Source: Campylobacter gracilis (GTDB lineage: Bacteria; Campylobacterota; Campylobacteria; Campylobacterales; Campylobacteraceae). From it: a stretch of 64,000 nt of DNA. The position numbers and the translations under genes were made by a program. Positions 18,306 to 27,039 of the stretch are shown here, one piece after another. The notes under the pieces were generated by a model. The model was given only the letters and a program-made list of their open reading frames with translations. It was not told the origin of the DNA and made no database searches. Where the stretch lies: assembly GCF_018374135.1 (NCBI RefSeq), contig NZ_JAHAFS010000012.1:21229-85228 (forward strand), read 5' to 3'. Position 1 is the stretch's first letter. Each line of letters opens with the position of its first letter.

Positions 18306-18388
18306 AGTTTTATTTTATAAAAAATTAGCTTTGTAAAAGCAAAATTTAACTATACTTGCATTTTACAAATAAATTTAAAGGAGTAAAT

Positions 18389-20143
18389 TTGCGAAGTCAT
18401 TATTGCGCCGATTTGAGTAAAAACGATATCGGCAAAAGTGTAACCGTGTGCGGCTGGGTAAATTCTTACCGCGACCACGGCGGCGTGATTTTTATAGATT
18501 TGCGCGACCGAAGCGGGCTTTTACAGCTAGTCTGTGATCCCAAAGATAGCCACTCGGCATACGAGGTAGCAAATACCGTGCGAAACGAATTCGTTCTAAA
18601 AGCCGTCGGCAAGATCCGCGCTCGCGGCGAAGGGCTGGAAAATCCAAATTTAAAAACGGGTGACATTGAAGTCGTAGTAGAAAGTTTAGAGATCGAAAAT
18701 CCAAGCAAGCCGCTTCCTTTCGTAATCGGTGATAAAAGCGTCAACGAAGAAACGAAGCTTAAGTACCGCTTTTTGGATCTGCGCGCAGAGGGAAGCTTCG
18801 ATAAATTTAAGATGCGCTCCAAGGCTGCGATCGCTGCGCGAAATGCTCTTGATAGGCTAGGCTTTGTCGAAGTCGAAACGCCGATCTTAACGCGCGCGAC
18901 GCCCGAGGGCGCTAGGGATTATCTAGTGCCTAGCCGCGTATATCCGGGCAGCTTCTATGCGCTTCCGCAAAGCCCGCAGCTTTTCAAGCAGCTTTTGATG
19001 TGCTCAGGCTTTGATAAATACTTCCAGATCGCGCGCTGCTTTCGCGACGAGGACCTGCGCGCCGACCGCCAGCCGGAATTTACGCAGATCGATATCGAGA
19101 TGAGCTTCAATACCCAGTACGACGTAATGCGTGTAGCCGAGGAGGTTCTAAAGGATATTTTCAAATCCTGCGGCCGCGAGATCGTCACTCCTTTTAGACA
19201 TATGGAGTATAAGGACGCGATGGAGCTTTACGGCAGCGATAAACCCGATCTGCGATACGATATGCCTTTCATCGACGTAGCCGATATTTTTGAAAAATCG
19301 AGCAACGAAATTTTTTCAAATTTAGCCAAAGACCGCAAAGCCAACCGCGTAAAAGCCCTAAAAGTAGAGGGCGGCGATCTGAAATTTAGCAAGCGCCAGA
19401 TGCAAGGCTTTGAGGAATACGTGAAAAAATTCGGCGCGCAGGGCTTGGCGTTTATCCAAGTAAAAGAGGACGGTCTAAAGGGGCCGCTGGTAAAATTCTT
19501 TGAAAAAAGCGAGCTGGACGAGCTCATCAAGCGCTGCGAGCTAAAGGTCGGCGACGTCGTATTTTTCGGCGCGGGCAAAAAGAAAATCGTGCTTGATTAT
19601 ATGGGTAGATTTAGAATTTTCCTTGCAAATGAGCTTGGCATAATCGATCCGAACAGGCTTGAGTTTTTGTGGGTCGTAAATTTCCCTATGTTTGAGCAAA
19701 ACGACGACGGCAGCTACTCCGCGATGCACCATCCTTTTACGATGCCGAACAATCCAGACGAGCCCGATTTGGAGGATATTACCTCGATTGCCTACGACGT
19801 CGTGTTAAACGGCATCGAGCTTGGCGGCGGCAGCATCAGGATACACAAAGCGGACATTCAAGAAAAGGTCTTTAGGCTGCTTAAGATCGAGCCTGCGGAG
19901 CAGAGGGAGAAATTCGGCTTCCTGCTTGATGCGCTAAGCTTCGGCGCGCCTCCGCACGGAGGTATCGCGATCGGCTTTGATAGGCTGATGATGCTGGTTA
20001 CCGGCTCAAGCAGTATCCGCGAGGTTATCGCGTTTCCTAAAACGCAGCGCGCGCAGTGTCCGCTCACCAAAGCCCCTAGCGTCGTTACAGACGAGCAGCT
20101 TCGCGAGCTAGGTCTTAGGCTTCACAAGAAGGAGCAAAAATGA
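18389..20143 (+). CDS. aspS: Aspartyl-tRNA synthetase
   Basis: A class II synthetase of 584 residues. An N-terminal OB-fold anticodon domain carries CGWVNSYRDHGGVIFIDLRD. Motif 2 is FRDEDLRADRQPEFTQIDIE, a bacterial-type GAD insert lies in the middle, and motif 3 is GIAIGFDRLMML. The start is a TTG at 18389 with a perfect AAGGAG six bases upstream; the ORF could be read back to an ATG at 18356, but that has no ribosome binding site. Campylobacter relies on GatCAB for Asn-tRNA, so this enzyme is probably non-discriminating, which is inference. adk starts within its stop codon. Confidence 0.95.
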   Translation: MRSHYCADLSKNDIGKSVTVCGWVNSYRDHGGVIFIDLRDRSGLLQLVCDPKDSHSAYEVANTVRNEFVLKAVGKIRARGEGLENPNLKTGDIEVVVESLEIENPSKPLPFVIGDKSVNEETKLKYRFLDLRAEGSFDKFKMRSKAAIAARNALDRLGFVEVETPILTRATPEGARDYLVPSRVYPGSFYALPQSPQLFKQLLMCSGFDKYFQIARCFRDEDLRADRQPEFTQIDIEMSFNTQYDVMRVAEEVLKDIFKSCGREIVTPFRHMEYKDAMELYGSDKPDLRYDMPFIDVADIFEKSSNEIFSNLAKDRKANRVKALKVEGGDLKFSKRQMQGFEEYVKKFGAQGLAFIQVKEDGLKGPLVKFFEKSELDELIKRCELKVGDVVFFGAGKKKIVLDYMGRFRIFLANELGIIDPNRLEFLWVVNFPMFEQNDDGSYSAMHHPFTMPNNPDEPDLEDITSIAYDVVLNGIELGGGSIRIHKADIQEKVFRLLKIEPAEQREKFGFLLDALSFGAPPHGGIAIGFDRLMMLVTGSSSIREVIAFPKTQRAQCPLTKAPSVVTDEQLRELGLRLHKKEQK

Positions 20144-20721
20144 AAAGCCTTTTTCTAATCATCGGCGCTCCGGGAAGCGGCAAAACGACCGATGCGAGTA
20201 TGATCGCTCAGATGAATCAAAGCATCGAGCACTACTCCACAGGCGATCTGCTACGCGCCGAGGTGGCAAGCGGCAGCGCTTTGGGCAAACAGATAGACGG
20301 CTTCATTTCTAAGGGCAATCTCGTGCCGCTTGATATCGTCGTAAATGCTATCGTTAGCGCAATTAAGAGCTCGCCTAAAGACTTCATCATCATCGATGGC
20401 TATCCAAGAAGCGTCGAGCAGATGAATAAACTAGACGAGGTGCTGCGAGGCGACGATGATGTAAATCTTAGCGCAGTAATCGAGGTATGCGTTAGCGAAG
20501 AGGTCGCCAAGGAGCGCGTTTTAGGACGCGCTCGCGGAGCGGACGATAACAAAGAGGTCTTTAAAAACCGCATGGCGGTATTTTCAGAGCCGATCGAGGA
20601 TATCCGTAAATTTTACGGCGACGCAGGCGTATTTTACAGCGTAAACGGCGAGCGCACGGTCGAGGAGATCGTAGCGGACATAAACGCTATAATCGCCGCG
20701 CAGATCGAAAAACTGGGCTAG
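20140..20721 (+). CDS. adk: Adenylate kinase
   Basis: Interconverts ATP plus AMP with two ADP. P-loop GAPGSGKTTDA at residues 8-18, AMP-binding region YSTGDLLRAE, DGYPRSVEQM near 88, and a short LID with RARGADD near 130. The 193-residue length is the short form without a zinc-binding LID. ATGA overlap with aspS shows coupling. The same ppa-adk-aspS neighbourhood is found in C. jejuni. Confidence 0.95.
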   Translation: MKSLFLIIGAPGSGKTTDASMIAQMNQSIEHYSTGDLLRAEVASGSALGKQIDGFISKGNLVPLDIVVNAIVSAIKSSPKDFIIIDGYPRSVEQMNKLDEVLRGDDDVNLSAVIEVCVSEEVAKERVLGRARGADDNKEVFKNRMAVFSEPIEDIRKFYGDAGVFYSVNGERTVEEIVADINAIIAAQIEKLG

Positions 20722-20991
20722 CGCGCTTGGATGGCGGCTTAAATTTTAAGTGCCTTTGGCTTCTTTTTCATAGCGCAAGCGGTGCAGATCGCGCTTAAAT
20801 TTAGTGCGCCTACGAAGCGAGCGCGCCTTTAAATTTATACTTGCCGTTGCGCGAGATAGCCAAAGTTCAAGCGTAAATTTAAGCAGCTCGCTGTGTAAAT
20901 TTAAATGCAAGCGTCAAATACAAATGGATTTAAATTTAATAAAATTTCAGATCTGTTTGCGGACGCAGAGATTAAAATTTTAAGGATAGAT

Positions 20992-21348
20992 ATGGTTAGA
21001 AAATTTTTACTTAGTATGGCTTTGTGCGCAGCTGCATTCGCTGCGGGCGGGTTTGTGCCAAGCGGCTCCGCGGCGCAAACTCAGCCGTTAAGCGTCAAAG
21101 AAGCGCTTAAATTAAGAGATGATTCTTTTGTCGTAATAGACGGCAAGATAAAATCTCAGCTCAAACACGAGCATTATAGATTTGTGGATCAAAACGGCGA
21201 TAGCATCGAGGTTGAGATAGATGATGATGTTTGGCGCGGCGTGAGCGTGGATGAAAATACGCTCGTGCGAATTAGCGGCGAGATCGATAAAGATTTTACC
21301 AAAACGACGATAGACGTAAAAAATATCAAAATTTTAAATTCTAAATAA
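20992..21348 (+). CDS. YgiW/YdeI-type periplasmic OB-fold protein
   Basis: A small exported protein of about 118 residues: signal peptide MVRKFLLSMALCAAAFAAGG, then a BOF/OB-fold domain with DSFVVIDGKIKSQLKHEHYR, FVDQNGDSIEVEID and TLVRISGEID. This is the NirD/YgiW/YdeI family, linked in enterobacteria to oxidative or cationic-peptide stress; its role here is not known. I start at 20992, which has AAGGA upstream and yields the signal peptide. The gap of 9 bases to ppa suggests cotranscription. Confidence 0.8.
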   Translation: MVRKFLLSMALCAAAFAAGGFVPSGSAAQTQPLSVKEALKLRDDSFVVIDGKIKSQLKHEHYRFVDQNGDSIEVEIDDDVWRGVSVDENTLVRISGEIDKDFTKTTIDVKNIKILNSK

Positions 21349-21357
21349 AGGAAAACT

Positions 21358-21876
21358 ATGGATCTTTCAAAGATAAAAGTGGGCTCAAACCCCGATAAAA
21401 TCAACGCGGTAATCGAGATCCCTTACGGCTCGAACATCAAATACGAGATCGACAAAGCAAGCGGCGCGCTCTGCGTAGATCGCGTGCTCTACGGCGCGAT
21501 GTTTTATCCCGCAAACTACGGCTTCGTGCCCAACACCTTAGCAGACGACGGCGATCCTGCGGATGTTTTGGTGCTGAACGAGTACCCGCTTGCCGCCGGT
21601 AGCGTGATCCCGTGCCGTCTAATCGGCGTTTTGATGATGGAGGACGAAAGCGGCATAGACGAGAAGCTGCTTGCCGTGCCGGTTAGCAAGATTGATCCCC
21701 GATATGAGGGCATTAAAGGGGTCGCCGATCTGCCTAAAGCGACGCTGGATAAGATCAAAAATTTCTTCGAAACCTACAAGCTTTTAGAGCCGAATAAATG
21801 GGTCAAAGTGAAGGATTTCGCAGGCGCCGCGGAAGCGGAGAAAATCCTAGACAAAGCGATTAAGGCTTATAAATAA
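21358..21876 (+). CDS. ppa: Inorganic pyrophosphatase (family I)
   Basis: Hydrolyses pyrophosphate in the cytoplasm and pulls biosynthetic reactions forward. It has the family I signature DDGDPADVLVL near residue 62 with the three metal-binding Asp residues, IEIPYGSNIKYE at the N-terminus and YEGIKGVADLP near 115. The 172-residue length is typical. AAGG lies before the ATG. It ends the rightward aspS-adk-ygiW-like-ppa run. Confidence 0.95.
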   Translation: MDLSKIKVGSNPDKINAVIEIPYGSNIKYEIDKASGALCVDRVLYGAMFYPANYGFVPNTLADDGDPADVLVLNEYPLAAGSVIPCRLIGVLMMEDESGIDEKLLAVPVSKIDPRYEGIKGVADLPKATLDKIKNFFETYKLLEPNKWVKVKDFAGAAEAEKILDKAIKAYK

Positions 21877-21910
21877 TCCCTTTTTGCGCGCTCGGCGCTA
21901 AAATTTAATC

Positions 21911-21941
21911 AAATTTTGACCGATCAGTTCGGTCAAAATTT
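21911..21941 (+). terminator. Perfect hairpin after ppa
   Basis: AAATTTTGACCGA and TCGGTCAAAATTT form perfect 13-bp arms around the loop TCAGT, 34 bases after the ppa stop. The 3' arm ends in AAAATTT rather than a clean T-run, but the symmetric AT ends would act in both directions. It probably ends the aspS-ppa transcript. Confidence 0.55.
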
Positions 21942-22448
21942 ATCTTTAAATTTCAATTCTATAAATTTTCAAATTTTAAAATATTTTTAAATTCCACGCA
22001 AATTTTACCTGAAGCCCGCGCTTGGTTTTTTTCGCTTGTTTTTCGGCAGTTAAGCTAAGCAGTCTTGGGTTATTAAATAAAGATTTTTTAAAACTACATT
22101 GCGTGAAATGGTGCGACGAGGATCGGAGCCCTACAAACTAATGGCAGAAAAATTCCGTGGGCCAAAAGGCTTTGCATGGTGCAGTTAAAATTTCAAAATT
22201 CGCTATCTTAATTTTGAAAGAGATCGCGAGCGTCATTGCAAAATTATAAAGCTGATGTCATCGCAGAAAAAAGCCTTTGGACTACCGCGCCACGTAAAAT
22301 TTGAAATTTACACGCTACATAAAATTTGAAAATTTAAATGACACCAAATGATTTACTATCACTATCCTTTTTAAATTTAGTAATAAATCTATAAATTTTG
22401 ATTCCAAAGGCTTTTGTTTTAATAAGACGTCAAACACTTGATTAAATT
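21942..22448. other. Non-coding stretch downstream of ppa and of the large TonB receptor
   Basis: About 500 bases with no supported gene. It is AT-rich with repeated AAATTT words. AAAAGCCTTTGGA near 22268 and TCCAAAGGCTTTT near 22403 are complementary and could pair over about 120 bases. No tRNA-like or known RNA fold was recognised. Confidence 0.4.
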
Positions 22449-25418
22449 TTAAAACTGAAACTCCCATGTCAGTTTATAGTTCCTACCAGGCGAGTAAAAG
22501 CGATTGATGCCAAGTCCTGTTTCTTGATCTATCAGATTGCTCGTTCCGAAAGGTCTTATCGATCTCGCGCTTTCCCAAGTGATATATTTGCGGTCGGTTA
22601 TATTATAAACGCCCGCTCTAAGCGTCAGATATTTGATCGGCTTGGCGTAGGTTACGAAATCGATCGTCGTATATCCGCCGCTTCTCCACTCCACCTCGCT
22701 ATTTCTTACGAGTTTGCCGTTTACGATTTTGCCGCCTAGATACTGCTCGTACCAATACATATTGTAGGTATCTCTCGCCTTTTTCGCGGCTACCGCGGTT
22801 ACGAACAGATCCGCGCCGTATTTATCGCCCGGGCTTTGATAGCCTACGCTATAAACCGCTGTTCGCGGCTGGATCGCATTCATCGGCGTATCGGTTTTGC
22901 CGTGACCTATATCCATTCTGCCTTTTTGAATGCTTAGCTTATATCCTATATGAAAGCCCTGCAGAGGCTGCCAAATTTGATCCAAAAATAGCTTCGATTC
23001 GATCTCTATTCCTCTAACCCTAGCTTTGGGACGATTTACGTTTTGATACACGGAGGTAGGCAGCCTGCTTCCGCCGTTTCCGTAAGGAAGCTGGAATTCC
23101 CCCTTATATTGTAAATCTATAAAATTTCTATAATCCGTTTGGAATAAATTCAATGTAACGAAGCTTGGCGAATTATGAAGCGTAAAGGCAATCTCTTTAG
23201 TCTTTGCCGTTTCTTTTTTCAAATCCAAATTCGGATATATCGAAAAATCGGGGTGCTGAAACGTAAAGTAAATTTCATCCGAGGTAGGAGCCCTAAATCC
23301 GTTTGCGTATTTAAGCTGAATTCTAAAAAAATCGAGCGGATCGATATTCGTAGATAAAGAATATGAGCTTGCCGAATATTTTCTTTTTTGCGAAGCCAAA
23401 TACACGGCGTTGGCTTCGGCATTGGCGTCTCTATGAGCTTTTATCTCGTCGTTAGACGGAGTGCCCGGAAGCGGCGTGTATGGAACGAACATCCCGATAA
23501 ACAGATCGGTCGGAATTTTAGGCGTAACGCCCGGGGTATATGAGGGATTATGTTTAATCCTATCGTATCTATAATTGAGATCGAAGCCTAAAATGTCGTT
23601 TATTTGAAAATCATCTCCCACATAAAGCGCTCCCGTTTTGGTCTCGACCGGAATAAGAAAGCTAAAAGGATCGTCTTCGTGACCGCAAAGCGATACATAG
23701 TCGTTTCCGTTGTATAATTTACATTTATCGGCATACCAAGTGCCTAGTATAGGAAAAGACGGATTGGTATTTGATATGCCGAAAAAGGTATTCGCCCACC
23801 ATTGTTTATTAATGGGACCGTATCCTTGCCTATTTACCATTCGCTTATCGCTTTTGCTATAAAGACCGCCGTAGCTTAGGGTGTGCTCGGTGCTTTTTAT
23901 ATTAAAATCCTTGGTAAGATCGAGATTGAATTGCTTCGTGTCGGTGATTAGATCCCTATCTTTCCAGTTATTATCCACAAATCCGTGTTGAGTAGGCAGT
24001 AAAAGATAATCGCCGTTGCTGTCTTTCGGGTTTATTACCGCATAATTTCCTTTGCCGTTAGGCGTAGGGGTAGGGGTAAGATCGTAGTGCTGATAACTCC
24101 ACGTATTCATATCGAATAGATCGATACCTTTGGAACAGTCGTAGTTATCGCAATTGACTAAGACATCCGAGACGCCGCCCCTCATAGTGTTTTCTTGCCC
24201 GTCGTAAATATCGGTATCCAGCTCCTCTCCGCGACTGTCCGTTACTATCGGCATAAATCCCCATTTTAGTCCTTGCTTCAGCTCGCCTCCGTATTTATCC
24301 ACTAACTTTCCGTTTTCTAAATGAAGCCCCGCGGGATTTGAAATCCCCGCGCAGTCATCGCCTTCGCAATACTCATCCGTTCTCGCTTTTAGCTTAATGT
24401 GTTGCTTGTTATAGCTAAATTTTAAGCTATCCCATAAAGGCGTTTCATCGAAATTCTCGTAAGTGAACGAATAGTTTTTTCTTTCGCTTCTATCGTTGGT
24501 ATGTCGTATGTCATTAGTCAAGGCTCCCCAAGGAGTTTGCGTATTATAAAGAGCAAATTGATTCGACCAGTCTATTCCCTCTGATTTTATATTAGACTTA
24601 TCGTATCCTAGGCTAAATCTATCGGTATCGGTAGGCTGAAAGCCAAATTTTATCAATGTGCTTTTTTTGTAAATTCTATAGGGATCAGGCTTTTCTCTAA
24701 CTTTTCTTATAACAGTAGGATCATATTTTTTATATCCCCAGTTTTTTAGTTCATGTCCTTCTCTATCGGTGTGAATAGCCAAAAGATCAAACCACTTAAA
24801 CCTAACTGCAGCTGCGTGGCTTTGCCAGTTTTGTCTATCCGCACTTTGATACCCGCGCTTAAATCCGTAATACCAATCCTTCTCCGTTAGATAATCTCTC
24901 GCATCCTTTGTCTCAAACGCTACTGAGCCACCTAGCGCGCCCGAGCCTCTTTTTACCGAATCTGCACCTTTAGTGATATCTACCTGTCTTACGTTTTCAA
25001 CCTCAACGCCGTTTCTAGTGTTATTAAAGTTTCCGTATCCTTCAAATAGATCTTTAAAACCTTGCGAGCTTAACGTTTCTGCTTGGCGAAGTCCATCTAT
25101 GCTTATATCTACGCGGTTTTCATCTACTCCGCGGATCGAGTAGCCACTAGCACCGAATCTTCCACTTTCGACAACTGAAACGCCGGTTTCGTGACGAACC
25201 ATATCTCTACTATCGCTAACTTGCTCTTTGGCGAGTTGCTTGGCGCTCTTTTTCGTTTCGCCGACTTTTTTGGTAAGCGGGTCGCTCTCTACGTTTCCCG
25301 TAACATTGATCTGCCCTAAATTTTGGGAGCCACCTTCGCTATCATCCTGTGCAGCTAAAGTGGCCGCGCATAAACAAAGCGCTCCCGCCGCTGCAATGGA
25401 AAACCTAAATAAGCTCAT
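22449..25418 (-). CDS. TonB-dependent haemoglobin/transferrin/lactoferrin-type receptor
   Basis: An outer-membrane receptor of 989 residues. It has a signal peptide ending near LAAQ and a TonB-box-like NLGQINVTG. The plug contains MVRHETGVSVVESGRFGASG and YSIRGVDENRVDISIDGLRQ, the signature style of the TbpA/LbpA/HpuB family. Barrel strands end in WEFQF with the terminal Phe. Extracellular loops contain paired cysteines, for example near residues 350 and 435. The likely cargo is iron or haem from a host protein. No partner lipoprotein or haem transporter lies beside it, so it is an orphan receptor here. Upstream DNA is long and AT-rich, consistent with iron control. Confidence 0.88.
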   Translation of the reverse strand: MSLFRFSIAAAGALCLCAATLAAQDDSEGGSQNLGQINVTGNVESDPLTKKVGETKKSAKQLAKEQVSDSRDMVRHETGVSVVESGRFGASGYSIRGVDENRVDISIDGLRQAETLSSQGFKDLFEGYGNFNNTRNGVEVENVRQVDITKGADSVKRGSGALGGSVAFETKDARDYLTEKDWYYGFKRGYQSADRQNWQSHAAAVRFKWFDLLAIHTDREGHELKNWGYKKYDPTVIRKVREKPDPYRIYKKSTLIKFGFQPTDTDRFSLGYDKSNIKSEGIDWSNQFALYNTQTPWGALTNDIRHTNDRSERKNYSFTYENFDETPLWDSLKFSYNKQHIKLKARTDEYCEGDDCAGISNPAGLHLENGKLVDKYGGELKQGLKWGFMPIVTDSRGEELDTDIYDGQENTMRGGVSDVLVNCDNYDCSKGIDLFDMNTWSYQHYDLTPTPTPNGKGNYAVINPKDSNGDYLLLPTQHGFVDNNWKDRDLITDTKQFNLDLTKDFNIKSTEHTLSYGGLYSKSDKRMVNRQGYGPINKQWWANTFFGISNTNPSFPILGTWYADKCKLYNGNDYVSLCGHEDDPFSFLIPVETKTGALYVGDDFQINDILGFDLNYRYDRIKHNPSYTPGVTPKIPTDLFIGMFVPYTPLPGTPSNDEIKAHRDANAEANAVYLASQKRKYSASSYSLSTNIDPLDFFRIQLKYANGFRAPTSDEIYFTFQHPDFSIYPNLDLKKETAKTKEIAFTLHNSPSFVTLNLFQTDYRNFIDLQYKGEFQLPYGNGGSRLPTSVYQNVNRPKARVRGIEIESKLFLDQIWQPLQGFHIGYKLSIQKGRMDIGHGKTDTPMNAIQPRTAVYSVGYQSPGDKYGADLFVTAVAAKKARDTYNMYWYEQYLGGKIVNGKLVRNSEVEWRSGGYTTIDFVTYAKPIKYLTLRAGVYNITDRKYITWESARSIRPFGTSNLIDQETGLGINRFYSPGRNYKLTWEFQF

Positions 25419-25879
25419 TTTGATCCTTTTATAATACTATTTCTCATAGGCGTTATTAAAAAGAACAGTATATTAGTGAAAAATTCTTTAAATTTAAATT
25501 AAAAAGAATTTATTTATCATTTATAGTTATAAAATTTAATTAAATTTAAAGAATCCCCAGGCTTACGCCTTTATCTCTTAAATTTACATTTTTTAAAATT
25601 ACAAATTTTTACTTTAAATTTAAAAGTATTTTCATGAAATGCATGCGATGAGACAGTGAGTAAATTTTAAAATTCCAACTTGAGAAATTTCAAAATTTTA
25701 TCATAAGTGAGCGGAATTTTATCTACGCGCAGTTTATAGCTGACATCATGGCAGATTAGTATTTCTAGGAAGCTGCGCCTAAGATAATTTATAAAATTTA
25801 GAATTTTAAAATTCTAAAAATTTGATAGCTCGCTGATTGCGTAGCCTTGTTTGCGCGCAAGCATGCAAGCTTTCATGGA
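25419..25879. other. Promoter region of the large TonB receptor, otherwise empty
   Basis: About 460 very AT-rich bases. The part next to the receptor start carries the dyad listed separately and AT-rich sequence in which a Fur site could lie, but nothing close enough to a consensus to call. The half next to the Sel1-like gene shows no feature. Confidence 0.4.
25481..25511 (-). promoter_or_regulatory. 9-bp dyad upstream of the large TonB receptor
   Basis: AAATTCTTT and AAAGAATTT are perfect inverted arms separated by 13 bases, about 65-95 bases before the receptor ATG. The position suits an operator near the promoter. The sequence is not a good Fur box, so the binding protein, if any, is unknown; chance is possible in DNA this AT-rich. 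Confidence 0.25.
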
Positions 25880-26905
25880 TTAAGGCGCGCTCGGTGCGAT
25901 GTCGTGCTTATCATCGATGAGTTCCGCTTCGTTTAATTGCTTGTATTCGTCGCAGCCGATCTGCTCTGCTAAATCGCATGCTTTCCCGTAAAATTCTTTT
26001 GCTAAGGATTTATCTTGTTTAATATGCCATCCATTTTTGTATAAATCCCCGAGATAACTACACGAGTCCGCATCCCCGCTCTCGCAAGTATTTTTAAGCA
26101 AATTTAGCCCGCTTTGATATAGGCTTTCTGCTTTTTGGTAATTACCTGCTTTGTATAAGTCTCCCAGAATCAAGCACGCCGCCGCCCTGCCGCCATCACA
26201 AGCTTTCTGGTATAAATCCGCAGCCTTTTTGAAATCCTTCTCTACGCCCTTGCCGTCTATATATAGATCCGCTAGGCGCTGGCACTCATATAAGTCGCCT
26301 TCATCGCATTTCTTTTGATTTATTTGAGCCTTCTTTTGGTACAAAACAGCCGCTTTTTTATATAGAATCTCCGCCTTTTGCAAGTCCTGTCTGACCTTGT
26401 CGCCGTTTTTATATAAATATGCAAGGTTATTGCACATATCTGCATCACCGTTATCGCAAATCATTTGACACAAAACCATAGCCTTGTGCTTGTCTCTTGG
26501 GACGCCGATACCGGATTCGTATGAAATTGCAAGTAAATTGCACGAAAACATATTGCCGCCGTCACAAGCCTTTTGATGCAGGCTCGCCGCCTTTTGATAA
26601 TCTTGTCTAACGCCATAGCCTTTGAAGTATAGTCCTGCAAGCTCATAGCAGCCGGTCATATCTCCGCTCTCGCAGGCTTTTTGATAAAAATCCGCCGCTT
26701 TTTGATAGTTTTGAGTGACGTTCCTACCGAATTTATATAAGTTCCCGAGCCTATAGCAGCTTCGCGTATCTCCGCCGTCGCAGTTGCGCTGCCACATTTT
26801 TATCGCTTTAGAATAATCGCCGTCTTCATAGAGCTTGTCTGCGTCTTCAAAAACTCCACCCATGCAAAACATAGCTATAACGGCTAGATAAAGATATCTT
26901 TTCAT
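25880..26905 (-). CDS. Exported Sel1-repeat, cysteine-rich protein
   Basis: 341 residues with a signal peptide (MKRYLYLAVIAMFCMGG) and about eight Sel1-like repeats of roughly 36 residues, each with the pattern C-x-x-G-D/N-x-x-x-C-x-x-L/LA-x-x-Y. Paired Cys eight residues apart in each repeat are characteristic of Helicobacter cysteine-rich proteins (Hcp), where they form one disulfide per repeat, so the protein is probably periplasmic or secreted. Such solenoids bind partner proteins or cell-wall fragments; no partner can be named. One repeat near residue 190 carries a longer helix. Confidence 0.85.
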   Translation of the reverse strand: MKRYLYLAVIAMFCMGGVFEDADKLYEDGDYSKAIKMWQRNCDGGDTRSCYRLGNLYKFGRNVTQNYQKAADFYQKACESGDMTGCYELAGLYFKGYGVRQDYQKAASLHQKACDGGNMFSCNLLAISYESGIGVPRDKHKAMVLCQMICDNGDADMCNNLAYLYKNGDKVRQDLQKAEILYKKAAVLYQKKAQINQKKCDEGDLYECQRLADLYIDGKGVEKDFKKAADLYQKACDGGRAAACLILGDLYKAGNYQKAESLYQSGLNLLKNTCESGDADSCSYLGDLYKNGWHIKQDKSLAKEFYGKACDLAEQIGCDEYKQLNEAELIDDKHDIAPSAP

Positions 26906-27039
26906 TTAATCCCTTTGAAATTTCTGTAAATCTACTTGCGCGTTCACGGCGCAAAATTCCACATCTAATATTTTATGATCTCGGTTTGCGCGCGGGCTTA
27001 GCGAATAGCTAGCCCAAACGACGCAAAATTTCTAGGCGC